From assembly GCA_001898995.1 (NCBI GenBank), contig MKVZ01000004.1, positions 556,612-620,611 of the forward strand: a stretch of 64,000 nt of DNA, given 5' to 3'. Every line of letters begins with the position of its first letter. Positions within the stretch are counted from its first letter, which is position 1. Made by a program: the position numbers and the translations under genes. Below the pieces are notes generated by a model that saw only the letters and a list, made by a program, of their open reading frames with translations, was not told the DNA's origin and ran no database searches. Below are positions 40,333 to 49,468 of the stretch, piece by piece. This stretch comes from Rhizobiales bacterium 63-22 (GTDB lineage: Bacteria; Pseudomonadota; Alphaproteobacteria; Rhizobiales; Rhizobiaceae).

Positions 40333-41118
40333 TCAGGCGGCGTTTTTCAGGCCCGCCAGCATCTTCTCCTCGCCGGGACGCAGGGTCAGCACCCGCACGC
40401 CGTTCGACGTGACGGCCACCGTATGCTCGAACTGCGCCGAGAGTTTCCCGTCGCGCGTCGCCACCGTCCAGCCGTCCTTTTCCGTCTTCACCTTGGCCGA
40501 ACCCTGATTGAGCATCGGCTCGATGGTGAAGACCATGCCTTCGCGCAGCCGCAGGCCCGCGCCGGGCTTGCCGAAATGCAGCACCTGCGGCTCCTCGTGC
40601 ATCTCGCGGCCGATCCCATGGCCGCAATAATCGCGCACCACGCTGTAATCGTGCCGTCTGGCGTGGCGTTCGATGGCGTAGCCGATATCGCCCAAAGTCG
40701 CGCCGGGGCGCACGACGGCGATGCCCTTCCACAGCGCCTCATAGGCGACGCGGACCAGCCGCGCGGCGAAGGGCGCGACCGCGCCGATCATATAGGTCTT
40801 GCTGGAATCGGCGATGAAACCGTCCTTCTCCAGCGTGATGTCGAAATTGACGATCTCGCCCTCGGCGATGACTTCGTCCGACGGCATGCCGTGGCAGACG
40901 ACATCGTCCTTCGAGCAGTTCAGCACATAGGGATAATCATATTGCCCCTTGCTGGCGGGCCGGGCCTTCAGCTCGCGGACAATGAAATCCTCGACCAGAT
41001 CGTTGACCTGCATCGTGGTCATGCCGGCGAGCGGCGTGCGGTCGAGAAGCGCGAAGACGGAAGCGAGCAGCGCGCCGGAAGCCGCCATCTTCTCCAGCTC
41101 GGCGGGGGTCTTGGTCAT
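40333..41118 (-). CDS. map: Type I methionine aminopeptidase
   Basis: Map removes the initiator methionine from new proteins and needs two metal ions. This 261-residue enzyme shows the metal ligands in order: Asp in VNFDITLEKDGFIADSSKT, His in YCGHGIGREMHEEP, Glu in FTIEPML and Glu in SAQFEHTVAVT. It starts at an ATG overlapping the stop of the ParD-like gene by four bases (ATGA), so the two are translationally coupled. Whether a second Map exists elsewhere in the genome cannot be seen here. Confidence 0.93.
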   Translation of the reverse strand: MTKTPAELEKMAASGALLASVFALLDRTPLAGMTTMQVNDLVEDFIVRELKARPASKGQYDYPYVLNCSKDDVVCHGMPSDEVIAEGEIVNFDITLEKDGFIADSSKTYMIGAVAPFAARLVRVAYEALWKGIAVVRPGATLGDIGYAIERHARRHDYSVVRDYCGHGIGREMHEEPQVLHFGKPGAGLRLREGMVFTIEPMLNQGSAKVKTEKDGWTVATRDGKLSAQFEHTVAVTSNGVRVLTLRPGEEKMLAGLKNAA

Positions 41119-41327
41119 GACGCCTGAACCGGCAGGACGGGAAGCTCCACTTGCGCCGCGCGCAACTGCATCTGCACGATCTCGTTGAACGACAGCTCGG
41201 GATGCGCCTGCGCCAGCATGCCGACCTTCATCCAATATTCGGCCTGCGCATTGATCGAGCGGCACATCACGTCGCTCGCCTTGCGCAGCTCCTCATGCAG
41301 CTCGTCGCTGATCTTCACGATACCCAT
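41115..41327 (-). CDS. ParD-like ribbon-helix-helix protein
   Basis: This 70-residue protein begins MGIVKISDELHEELRKASD, has MCRSINAQAEYWMKVGMLAQ, and resembles the ParD-like antitoxin family of ribbon-helix-helix proteins. No ParE-type toxin follows; instead map overlaps its stop by four bases. It may be an orphan regulator that controls its own operon. GGATCATATATATCC at 41355-41369, just upstream, is a possible operator. Its start faces imuA across 136 bp containing a LexA box. Confidence 0.75.
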   Translation of the reverse strand: MGIVKISDELHEELRKASDVMCRSINAQAEYWMKVGMLAQAHPELSFNEIVQMQLRAAQVELPVLPVQAS

Positions 41328-41431
41328 GACGCCACATTTATATGCTTTATATACGGATCATATATATCCATGGCCGCAGGCATGGCAAGCGATTCCGCCG
41401 CTTGACTCTCGCCGCAAGCGATTCAATATTG

Positions 41432-41446
41432 GAACAAACAGAGAAC
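41432..41446. promoter_or_regulatory. LexA (SOS) box upstream of imuA
   Basis: GAAC-AAACAGA-GAAC fits the alphaproteobacterial LexA operator GAAC-N7-GAAC exactly. It lies 17 nt before the imuA start codon. This agrees with known SOS control of imuA-imuB-dnaE2 cassettes. It also lies upstream of the divergent ParD-like/map operon. Confidence 0.88.
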
Positions 41447-41463
41447 AATCGAGGATTTCCGAC

Positions 41464-42264
41464 GTGAGCGGCATCGACATCGCGGCGCTGCGGCGCATGG
41501 TTTCGGCCATCGAGGGCCACGATCCGCAGGGCGGGTTCGAGGGCGAAGGCGCGCGGCGTTTTTCGCTGGGCTTTGCGCCGGCGGACGACGCCTTTCCGCA
41601 GGGACTGGCGGGCGACGCGCTGCACGAGGTCTTCGCCGAAAATCCCGGCGCGCATATGGCGGCGACGGGCTTCGCGCTGGCGCTTGTCCAGCGCGCGGGG
41701 GAAAAGCGCCGCGCCATCGTCTGGATCGAGGAGGAGCATGCGGAGAAGGAATATGGCGGGCTTTATCCGCCGGGTTTTTCCGCCTTCGGGATCGATCCGG
41801 CGCGGCTTCTGATCGTGCGCTGCCCTTCGGCGCAGGACGTGCTGAAGGCGGCGGGCGATGCGCTGGAGATGGGCCGGCCCGTCGGCGGCGTGGTGGCCGC
41901 CGTGACCGGCAAGCCGCGCTGCCTCGACCTCACCGCCTCGCGCCGCCTGCTTCTGGCCGCCGAGACGGCGAAGCTGCCGATCGTGCTGTTGAGGAGCCAT
42001 CGCACCGCCGTGCAGAGCGCCGCCGTCAGCCGCTGGCGCGTCGCGCCCGCGCCGTCGCGCTCCGCCGGGGCCGACGCGCCCGGCAAGCCCGCCTTCGCCG
42101 CCGTGCTGGAGCGCAACCGTCATGGCCGCTGCGGCCAATGGATCATGGAATGGAACAATGAAGCCCTTGAGTTCGAGGCAAGAGAAGCAGACCGCACGCC
42201 GGTTTCTGGCGCTGTGGTTTCCCTTTCTGCCGACCGACCGGCTCAGCCGCGCCGTTCCGCCTGA
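41464..42264 (+). CDS. imuA: ImuA, SOS mutagenesis protein
   Basis: ImuA is the first gene of the damage-inducible mutasome. The 266-residue product has a RecA-like layout (DALHEVFAENPGAHMAATGFALAL near the N-terminus, IVWIEEE, and LLIVRCPSAQDVLKA) without a canonical Walker A, as is usual for ImuA. The GTG at 41464 lies just after the LexA box, and upstream starts would place the box inside the gene. An ATG about 11 codons later is an alternative start. The 3' end overlaps imuB by about 107 nt. Confidence 0.85.
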   Translation: MSGIDIAALRRMVSAIEGHDPQGGFEGEGARRFSLGFAPADDAFPQGLAGDALHEVFAENPGAHMAATGFALALVQRAGEKRRAIVWIEEEHAEKEYGGLYPPGFSAFGIDPARLLIVRCPSAQDVLKAAGDALEMGRPVGGVVAAVTGKPRCLDLTASRRLLLAAETAKLPIVLLRSHRTAVQSAAVSRWRVAPAPSRSAGADAPGKPAFAAVLERNRHGRCGQWIMEWNNEALEFEAREADRTPVSGAVVSLSADRPAQPRRSA

Positions 42265-43732
42265 CGGGCGGCCGCCGCTGGTGGTGACCGAGCGCATCGC
42301 CAACGCCCTGCGGCTGACGGCGGTGGATGCGTGGGCGGCGAAGCTCGGTCTTTATCCCGGCATGGCGCTCACCGACGCCCGCGCGCGGGTGGAGACGCTT
42401 GCCGTGGTGGAAGCCGCGCCGCAGCATGACGACGCGCTGCTCAATCGCCTTGCGCATTGGTGTGAGCGCTACACGCCGCTCGTCGCCCTCGACCCGCCGC
42501 ACGGGCTGATGCTGGACGTGACCGGCTGCGCGCATCTGTTCGGCGGGCTGGAGGCCCTGCGCGGCGACGCCCTCAGCCGCATCGCGCGCGCCGGGCTCGC
42601 GGCGCGCGCGGCCATCGCCGACAACAGCTTCGCCGCCCGGCTTCTGGCGCGCAACACGCGCGGCGGCGTTCTCGACCGCGCCGAGGCCGACGCCCTGCTG
42701 CCACGCCTGCCGCTCGCAGCCCTCGAACTCGAAGAGGCGACCGAAACCGGCCTCAAGCGCGCCGGGCTGAAACGCATCGGCGACGTGATCGCGCTGCCCC
42801 GCGCCGCACTCACCGCCCGTTTCGGCCCCGATCTGGTGACGAAGCTCGACCGCCTCGCACGGCAGGAGCGCGTGCCCATTTCGCCGCTGCGCATCGCGCC
42901 GCTCGTCACCGCCGAACAGCGCCTGTCCGAGCCGGTGACGGCGATGGATCTGGTGGAGCGCATCCTGCACGACCTGGCGCAAGACCTGTTCGCAAAGCTC
43001 GAACGGGACGGCGAAGGCGCGCTTCTGATCGAAGCCGCCTTCTTCCGGGTCGACGGCGCGGTGCGGTCGATCTGCATCGAGACGGGCCAGCCGCTGCGCG
43101 ACACGCGGATTTTCATCCGGCTGGCGCGCGAGCGGTTCGATGCGCTGACCGATCCGCTCGACGCCGGTTTCGGCTTCGACATGATCCGTCTGGCGGCGCT
43201 GCGCAGCGCCCGCGCCACGCAGCGGCAGACCGGCCTCGACCAGCACGAGGAGGATACGGGCCGGCTGGGCCAGCTTGTCGACCGGCTTTCGGCGCGGCTG
43301 GGGCCGGAGCGCGTGCTGACCGCCTTCGCGCGCGACACGCATATGCCGGAGCGCGCCTATGGATTGCGCCCCGCCCTGCATGCAGGCCGGCAAACCGCCG
43401 ATTACGCCAGCGGCCCGGCGCTTCCCGGCGATCCGCCGGCGCGCCCCATAAAACTGTTCCGCCCGCCGCAGCCGATCGAGGCGACGGCGGAAGTGCCGGA
43501 CAGCCCGCCGGCCTTTTTCCTGTGGCGGCGCGTGCGCCACAGGGTGCGGCGCGCCGAAGGACCGGAGCGGATCGAGCCGGAATGGTGGCGCGCTATCGGC
43601 CAGGGCGTCCCGCCGCTGCGCGATTACTATCGCGTCGAGGACGAGAACGGCGGCCGCTTCTGGATTTTCCGCGAAGGGCTTTATCTCGGCGGCAACGCGC
43701 CGCGCTGGTTTCTGCACGGGCTGTTCGCATGA
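42158..43732 (+). CDS. imuB: ImuB, Y-family polymerase-like protein lacking catalytic residues
   Basis: This 524-residue protein has the Y-family polymerase fold but not its catalytic acids: the usual DxD of the first motif is replaced in FLALWFPFLPTDRL, and the SIDE motif in DPPHGLMLDVTG. That is the known state of ImuB, which acts as an adaptor linking DnaE2, ImuA and the beta clamp. The C-terminal part is the ImuB-specific region with WWR and YRVEDENGGRFWIFREGLY. The start at 42158 (MKPLSSRQEKQ) is chosen; an ATG at 42122 is possible. It overlaps dnaE2 by four bases. Confidence 0.9.
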   Translation: MKPLSSRQEKQTARRFLALWFPFLPTDRLSRAVPPDGRPPLVVTERIANALRLTAVDAWAAKLGLYPGMALTDARARVETLAVVEAAPQHDDALLNRLAHWCERYTPLVALDPPHGLMLDVTGCAHLFGGLEALRGDALSRIARAGLAARAAIADNSFAARLLARNTRGGVLDRAEADALLPRLPLAALELEEATETGLKRAGLKRIGDVIALPRAALTARFGPDLVTKLDRLARQERVPISPLRIAPLVTAEQRLSEPVTAMDLVERILHDLAQDLFAKLERDGEGALLIEAAFFRVDGAVRSICIETGQPLRDTRIFIRLARERFDALTDPLDAGFGFDMIRLAALRSARATQRQTGLDQHEEDTGRLGQLVDRLSARLGPERVLTAFARDTHMPERAYGLRPALHAGRQTADYASGPALPGDPPARPIKLFRPPQPIEATAEVPDSPPAFFLWRRVRHRVRRAEGPERIEPEWWRAIGQGVPPLRDYYRVEDENGGRFWIFREGLYLGGNAPRWFLHGLFA

Positions 43733-46700
43733 GCGCTTTTTACGAAATAGCCGCGGCGAGCAATTTTTCGTTCCTGCAGGGCGCATCGCATCCGCAGGAA
43801 CTGGTGGAGCGCGCCCACGAACTCGGCCTTGCAGGCATCGGCGTCGCCGACCGCAACACGCTGGCCGGGGTGGTGCGCGCGCATGCGGTCTGGAAGGATA
43901 TTCGCAAGACCAGCGCCTTCCGGCTGTTCATCGGCTGCCGGCTGTCCTTCATCGACGGCGCGCCGGACATGGTGGTCTATCCCCGCGACCGGCCCGCCTA
44001 TGGGCAACTGTGCGGGCTGCTCACGACCGGCAAGTATCGCGCCGAAATCAAGGGCGAATGCCATCTGCGCTGGGAGGATTTCCAGTTCAAGGCGCGGCAG
44101 TTCCAGATCGCCGTATTCGCGCCGGACGACGACGATCCCGCCTTTCCCGCGCATCTCGCGGACATCGCCCGCGCCGCGCCCGGTTCGGTGTGGCTGGCGC
44201 TCGCCATGCCGCATCAGGGCCACGACGCGCGCCGCGCCGAACGGATCGCCCGCTTTGCGAAGGACGCGAGCGTGCCGCTCATCGCCACCAATGACGTGCT
44301 CTACCACCACCCCGACCGCCGCCCCTTGCAGGACGTGCTGACCGCGACGCGCCATCACACCACCGTCTTCGCCGCCGGAAAACTTCTGGAGAAGAACGCC
44401 GAACGTCACCTGAAGCCGCCTTATGAAATGGCGCGGCTGTTCCGCCATTACCCACAGGCCATCACAGCGACTGCCGACTTCGTCGCGCCCATCACCTTCC
44501 GTCTCGACGATCTGAAATACGCCTATCCCGATGAACCCATCCCGCCCGGCAAGACCGCGAAGCAGCATCTGCACGATCTCGTCTGGCAGGGCGCGACCGA
44601 TTATTACGGCGTGGGCAACATACCGGAAAAGGTGCAGGGGCTGATCAACAAGGAACTGGCGCTGATCGCCCAGCTCGAATACGAGCCCTATTTCCTGACC
44701 GTATACGACATCGTGCAATATGCGCGTTCCAAGGACATTCTATGTCAGGGGCGCGGATCGGCGGCCAATTCGGTCGTCTGTTTCTGCCTTGGCGTGACGG
44801 GCGTGGACCCGACGCAGGTGGACCTCCTGTTCGAGCGGTTCCTCTCCGCCGAACGCAAGGAGCCGCCCGATATCGACGTCGATTTCGAACACGAGCGGCG
44901 CGAGGAAGTGATGCAATATGTCTATGAGCGCTATTCCAGGGACCGCGCGGCCATCGTCGCCACCGTCATCAGCTACCGTTCGCGCAGCGCCGTGCGCGAT
45001 GTCGGCAAGGCGCTGGGGCTGACCGAGGATGTGACGGCGGCGCTCGCCAATACGGTCTGGGGCCTGTCGGACGGCGGCGTGGACAGGGAGCATATCCGTC
45101 AGGCCGGGCTCGACCCCGACAATCCGCTGATCCGCCGCGCGGTGGAGCTGGCGCATGAGCTGATCGGCTTTCCGCGCCACCTGTCGCAGCATGTCGGCGG
45201 CTTCGTGCTGACCCGCGACCGGCTGGACGAAACCGTGCCCATCGGCCCGGCGGCGATGAAGGACCGCTATTTCATCGAATGGGACAAGGACGATATCGAC
45301 GAAGTGGGGCTGATGAAGGTGGATGTGCTGTCGCTCGGTATGCTCACCTGCATCCGAAAGGCGTTCGATCTGATTCATGAATTCAAGCCCACGCTTTACG
45401 GCGGCGAGAAGTTGACGCTGGCTTCGCTCAAACCCGACGACGAGGCCGTCTACGACATGCTGTGCAAGGGCGATTCGCTCGGCGTGTTTCAGGTGGAGAG
45501 CCGCGCGCAGATGAACATGCTGCCGCGCCTCAGGCCGCGCGAATTCTACGATCTGGTGATCGAAGTCGCCATCGTGCGCCCCGGCCCCATTCAGGGCGAC
45601 ATGGTGCATCCCTATCTCAAGCGGCGCAGCGGACAGGAACCGATCTCCCTCCCCTCGCCCGCGCCGGAGCATGGGCCGCCCGACGAGTTGCAGCAGATTC
45701 TCGACAAGACCAAGGGCGTGCCGCTGTTTCAGGAGCAGGCGATGCGCATCGCCATCGAGGCGGCGAAGTTCACGCCCGACGAGGCCAACCAGTTGCGCCG
45801 CGCCATGGCGACCTTCCGCAAGATGGGCACCATCCACACGATGGGCGAAAAGATGATCGAGGGCATGGTGAACCGCGGCTATGAACGTAGTTTCGCCCAG
45901 AACTGCTTCAACCAGATCAAGGGATTCGGCGAATACGGCTTTCCCGAAAGCCATGCGGCGAGCTTCGCGCATCTGGTCTATATTTCCGCGTGGATCAAGT
46001 GTCATCACCCGGAAGTCTTCGCGGCGGCGCTGCTCAATTCCCAGCCAATGGGGTTTTATGCGCCGGCGCAGATCGTGCGTGACGCGCGCGACCATGGGGT
46101 GGAGGTGCGGCCCGCCGACGTCAATTTCAGCCATTGGGACAACACGCTGGAGCCAACCGGCGGCAGACCGGCGCTGCGGCTCGGCTTTCGCCAGATCGAC
46201 GGGTTTTCCGAGAAGGATGCGGAACTGCTCGTCGCGGAACGGGGCGAGCCTTATTGCACCATCGACGACATGCACCGCCGCCTGCGGCTCGACCGGCGCG
46301 CCTTCACGCTTCTGGCCGACGCCGACGCCTTCGGCTCGCTTGGCGTGGATCGGCGCGGCGCGCTGTGGGCCGTGCGCCGTCTGCCCAATGACGAGACCCT
46401 GCCGCTATTCCGAGCGGCAGCGGCGAGCGAACTGGCGGAGGAAGCGCGCGCCGTCTTGCCCGTCATGCCGGAGCCGGAGCATGTCATCGCCGATTACGAG
46501 ACGACGCGGCTGTCGCTCAAGGGCCATCCGCTGCAATATCTGCGCGAGGGGCTCGGCGCGGAGGGCGTCTCCACCTGCCGCGCCGTGCAGGAAGGTGCGG
46601 ACGGGCGGCGGATGAAGGTGGCGGGCGTCGTCACCGTGCGGCAGCGCCCCGGCAGCGCCAAGGGCGTGGTGTTCCTCACCATCGAGGACGAGACGGGCAT

Positions 46701-46959
46701 TGCCAATATCGTCGTCTGGCCGAAGATCATGAAGGTGTTCCGCCGCGAGGTGATGGGCGCGCGGCTGATCCATATCGAAGGCCGCATCCAGCGCAGCCCC
46801 GAAGGGGTGACGCATCTGGTGGCGGCCCGATTGCAGGACCGCTCCGGCGCGCTGATGGAACTGGGCGGACGCGAGGCGGCGCGCCTCGTCGCCCCGTCAC
46901 AGATGGCGCGCCATCCACGCAATGTGCGGATCATGCCGAAATCGCGGGATTTTCATTGA
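43729..46959 (+). CDS. dnaE2: Error-prone DNA polymerase DnaE2 (ImuC)
   Basis: This 1076-residue C-family polymerase performs mutagenic translesion synthesis with ImuA and ImuB. It has an N-terminal PHP domain (SNFSFLQGASHPQELVERA), the polymerase core with GRGSAANSVVCFCLGVT and the catalytic PPDIDVDFEHERREEV, helix-hairpin-helix and beta-binding regions, and an OB-fold near the C-terminus (KGVVFLTIEDETGIANIVVWP). Its ATG overlaps the imuB stop (ATGA), so the whole cassette is translationally coupled behind one LexA box. Confidence 0.95.
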   Translation: MSAFYEIAAASNFSFLQGASHPQELVERAHELGLAGIGVADRNTLAGVVRAHAVWKDIRKTSAFRLFIGCRLSFIDGAPDMVVYPRDRPAYGQLCGLLTTGKYRAEIKGECHLRWEDFQFKARQFQIAVFAPDDDDPAFPAHLADIARAAPGSVWLALAMPHQGHDARRAERIARFAKDASVPLIATNDVLYHHPDRRPLQDVLTATRHHTTVFAAGKLLEKNAERHLKPPYEMARLFRHYPQAITATADFVAPITFRLDDLKYAYPDEPIPPGKTAKQHLHDLVWQGATDYYGVGNIPEKVQGLINKELALIAQLEYEPYFLTVYDIVQYARSKDILCQGRGSAANSVVCFCLGVTGVDPTQVDLLFERFLSAERKEPPDIDVDFEHERREEVMQYVYERYSRDRAAIVATVISYRSRSAVRDVGKALGLTEDVTAALANTVWGLSDGGVDREHIRQAGLDPDNPLIRRAVELAHELIGFPRHLSQHVGGFVLTRDRLDETVPIGPAAMKDRYFIEWDKDDIDEVGLMKVDVLSLGMLTCIRKAFDLIHEFKPTLYGGEKLTLASLKPDDEAVYDMLCKGDSLGVFQVESRAQMNMLPRLRPREFYDLVIEVAIVRPGPIQGDMVHPYLKRRSGQEPISLPSPAPEHGPPDELQQILDKTKGVPLFQEQAMRIAIEAAKFTPDEANQLRRAMATFRKMGTIHTMGEKMIEGMVNRGYERSFAQNCFNQIKGFGEYGFPESHAASFAHLVYISAWIKCHHPEVFAAALLNSQPMGFYAPAQIVRDARDHGVEVRPADVNFSHWDNTLEPTGGRPALRLGFRQIDGFSEKDAELLVAERGEPYCTIDDMHRRLRLDRRAFTLLADADAFGSLGVDRRGALWAVRRLPNDETLPLFRAAAASELAEEARAVLPVMPEPEHVIADYETTRLSLKGHPLQYLREGLGAEGVSTCRAVQEGADGRRMKVAGVVTVRQRPGSAKGVVFLTIEDETGIANIVVWPKIMKVFRREVMGARLIHIEGRIQRSPEGVTHLVAARLQDRSGALMELGGREAARLVAPSQMARHPRNVRIMPKSRDFH

Positions 46960-46962
46960 ATG

Positions 46963-47634
46963 CTAGTTCCAAACGCCGACGAAGAACACGGCGCAATAAT
47001 GCAACGCCGCGCCCACAACGACAAAGCCGTGCCAGATGGCGTTCTGGAAGCGCAGGCGCTCCCAGACGTGGAAGATCATGCCAAGCGAATAGACCACGCC
47101 GCCTGCCCCGATCAGCCAGAGCACCATGGGCGGCAACGACTGCACCATCGTGTCATAGACCACGACGCCGCTCCAGCCGAGCGCCAGATAAAGCACGATC
47201 GACAGCCGGTCGAAACGGCCCGGCAGGAAAAGCTTGAGCAATATGCCGACCGCCGCCACGCCCCAGACGAAGGTGAGCAGCGGCAAGGCGCGATCGCCCA
47301 TATGCATGGCGAAGGGTGTGTAGGTGCCGGCGATCAGGAGATAGATGGCCGAATGGTCGAAACGGCGCAGGAACCATTTGGTCGGCGAGACCGGCCAGAT
47401 ATTATAGACTGCCGAAAGACCGAGCGCCGTCACGAGGCTTGCCAGATAGACGCCGGAAGAGATCGAAGTCGCAGCGGGCATGTTCGGCAGGAAATCGCGC
47501 AGCATCGCCACCGCGCCGGCCAGCGCCAGCGCCACTCCGAGCACATGGATTGCGCCATCGGCCCAGAGTTCAGCCCGGTCATATCGCCAGCTGCCGCCCA
47601 GATTTGGTATCGCCATTGTGGTTTCGTCCTTCAT
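46963..47634 (-). CDS. Hemolysin III/PAQR family membrane protein (TrhA-like)
   Basis: This 223-residue protein has about seven membrane helices and the family motif RRFDHSAIYLLIAGTYTPF. Conserved His residues also lie in DGAIHVLGV and in FHVWERLRFQNAIWHG, expected metal ligands of this hydrolase-like superfamily. YqfA/TrhA members affect membrane energetics and lipids; the hemolysin name is historic. The Met at 47616 is an alternative start. Its stop lies 3 nt from the dnaE2 stop. Confidence 0.88.
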   Translation of the reverse strand: MKDETTMAIPNLGGSWRYDRAELWADGAIHVLGVALALAGAVAMLRDFLPNMPAATSISSGVYLASLVTALGLSAVYNIWPVSPTKWFLRRFDHSAIYLLIAGTYTPFAMHMGDRALPLLTFVWGVAAVGILLKLFLPGRFDRLSIVLYLALGWSGVVVYDTMVQSLPPMVLWLIGAGGVVYSLGMIFHVWERLRFQNAIWHGFVVVGAALHYCAVFFVGVWN

Positions 47635-47694
47635 TCAGGACAGCAAACTGCCACGGCAATGCAGCGTCAAGATGACAATTCGCCCGTAACGAAA

Positions 47695-48711
47695 TTACTG
47701 CGCCGAAGGCACGTAGGACGCCTCTATCGGCGATACACCCGGCAACGGAGCGGCGGAGCCGGTGGGCAGCGAAACCGTTTCGAGCACGGCGGAGGCCGAA
47801 TGGGTCGGACCGACGCGGAAACTGCCGTCCAGACCGGTTTCCTCCAGCAGACCCTTCCGCTTGGCGTCGTAATAATAGCCGCGCGCATAATAGCGCACCG
47901 CCTGCGTCTCATTGCCGCCCGCCACCCGGTAAGCGCCGGAAAGATAACGCACGGCATATTTCAGGTTGGTCTCGGCGTTGAGCAGGCCCCTGGCCGAACC
48001 CGTATAGCCCATGCCGCGCGCCGTGGCGTGAGTGATCTGCATCAGGCCGAGATAAGGCCCGTTGCGCGCGGCGGGATTGAAACGGCTTTCGCGGTGGACG
48101 ACACGGCGCACGAGGCGCTCCGGCACGTCGTAGGCAACCGAATATTTGGTGATCAGCGCATCGAGATCCTTCGGCGCATGAGCCGGCGTCTCGAAAGTCA
48201 TGCCGGCAGCGAGCGAACCTGGCGAGGTCTCGGCCTTTGCCCCGGCGAAGGCCATGACCGACTCCGGCATGCCGCGCGGTGTGGGGATAGGCACCACGGC
48301 CGGCAGGACCGGCTCGGACAGCGCGGCGGCGCTTTGGGTTCCCGTCTGCACGCCCGGCAGGGCCGGCTGCGCGCCGGGCATGACGGCGGCAACGGCGGCG
48401 CCCGCCGACGTACCGGCATTGCCGGCGGCAAAAGCGGTGGCGGGAACGGCCTGGGCGCCTTGGGCCCCCTTTACGGCTACGACGCGCCCGGCTGTGCCCT
48501 GGGGTGCTGCGGCCTGTGCTGCCGCGTTCGCCGCCTGGGGATTGGCCTGCGCGACCTGCTGCGTCGCATTGGGGGAGGATGGCGTGATCAGCGCAGTCTT
48601 TTTACCGTCGGTGGTGGTGTTGCAGGCGCTGAGCGCCGCGGCGCAGCCAAGAAGCAGCAACCCTTTCCCGGCAAGGGAAGCAGGTGAGGCGGAAAACAGC
48701 GGGAAACGCAT
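47695..48711 (-). CDS. Lytic transglycosylase lipoprotein (SLT domain)
   Basis: This 338-residue protein cleaves peptidoglycan glycan strands. It starts with a lipoprotein signal (lipobox LSAC, near residue 30), continues with a 100-residue Ala/Gln/Pro-rich linker, then has an SLT domain with the catalytic Glu in VHRESRFNPAARNGPYLGLMQI and the later LKYAVRYLSGAYRVAGGN. The Met at 48711 has GAAGGG upstream; the ATG at 48726 overlaps the preceding gene's stop (TGATG) and is an alternative. It is probably co-transcribed with that gene. Confidence 0.88.
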   Translation of the reverse strand: MRFPLFSASPASLAGKGLLLLGCAAALSACNTTTDGKKTALITPSSPNATQQVAQANPQAANAAAQAAAPQGTAGRVVAVKGAQGAQAVPATAFAAGNAGTSAGAAVAAVMPGAQPALPGVQTGTQSAAALSEPVLPAVVPIPTPRGMPESVMAFAGAKAETSPGSLAAGMTFETPAHAPKDLDALITKYSVAYDVPERLVRRVVHRESRFNPAARNGPYLGLMQITHATARGMGYTGSARGLLNAETNLKYAVRYLSGAYRVAGGNETQAVRYYARGYYYDAKRKGLLEETGLDGSFRVGPTHSASAVLETVSLPTGSAAPLPGVSPIEASYVPSAQ

Positions 48712-48725
48712 GGCCGAACCCTTCA

Positions 48726-48914
48726 TCAGGAATCGAAGTCGTTTTCAATGCGCTTTTCAAGCGCGACCAGATCATCCGGCAGGGGGAGGCCTTCCGCCTT
48801 CAGCGCGTTCAGCTTTTCGCGAACCGTTTCGCGGATTTCATGGGCGTCCTGCGGCTGGTTCACCATCTGCTCGAACAACAGCGCAATTTCCGCCTTGATG
48901 TCCTCGAATGCCAT
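48726..48914 (-). CDS. Small conserved protein of unknown function
   Basis: This 62-residue charged, helical protein (MAFEDIKAEIALLFEQMVNQ at the start, DDLVALEKRIENDFDS at the end) has a good ribosome binding site, GGAGGAACTGG before ATG. It has no signal peptide or membrane segment. The stop codon touches a start codon of the lytic transglycosylase gene, which suggests coupling. I do not recognise a family. Confidence 0.7.
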   Translation of the reverse strand: MAFEDIKAEIALLFEQMVNQPQDAHEIRETVREKLNALKAEGLPLPDDLVALEKRIENDFDS

Positions 48915-49169
48915 CCAGTTCCTCCGGGAGCGCGATGCGTGCGAAGCGACGCATCTCCAAGCGCTTCAAAGATATTTTCGCGCATCGACGCTCCTTCGGG
49001 AGCCATGGCCGTTTCCGGGGCGATGCAGCGCATAAAGGGGAACCATATCCCCGATTCACGCGAAATTCGTTTGACCAATGACAGCCGTTTATCACGCAAC
49101 GAGCGTGCAACGGAAGTACCAAACACTAACGAAGTGTAAAAATGAATATTTCAGGCGGTAACAAAACGG

Positions 49170-49409
49170 TTAGACAACCCGCAGAAGATGCGTGGGAAAA
49201 CCGCCTATACCATTGATATAAAACGAAAAAATTCCAAGATCGCCGAGTGTGTCGCCGCTGCCCGGAACAAAGAGCCATATGCTCATCCAGATCAGCGCAG
49301 CGATGAGCACCAGCGCGAGAATGGTCAGCAGCAGCAAGCGGCGCCCAAGCGAGGCCTTGCGTCCTCCTCCTTCAGGTGGGGTTCCGATCATGATCAGCCG
49401 CTTCGCCAT
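49170..49409 (-). CDS. Small single-pass membrane protein, hypothetical
   Basis: This is a 79-residue protein with one strong hydrophobic helix (LLLLTILALVLIAALIWMSI) preceded by a basic segment (GGGRKASLGRR), so the N-terminus probably stays in the cytoplasm. The Met at 49409 is preferred over the frame opening at 49454. The ribosome binding site is weak. The upstream half is coding-like, but there are no homologues that I can name. Confidence 0.5.
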   Translation of the reverse strand: MAKRLIMIGTPPEGGGRKASLGRRLLLLTILALVLIAALIWMSIWLFVPGSGDTLGDLGIFSFYINGIGGFPTHLLRVV

Positions 49410-49468
49410 TCCGCCTTCATTGCATTTTTCGGCCGGAAAAACCGCCGCCCGCACCTGCTACAAGGATT

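Noticed and set aside
41115..41327. Toxin-antitoxin module at the ParD-like gene
   Set aside because: No ParE-like or other toxin frame exists on either side; the coupled gene is map, a housekeeping peptidase.
47695..48711. Collagen- or adhesin-like protein, because of the long Ala/Gln/Pro-rich segment
   Set aside because: A lipobox and a complete SLT domain define it as a lytic transglycosylase; the segment is a linker.
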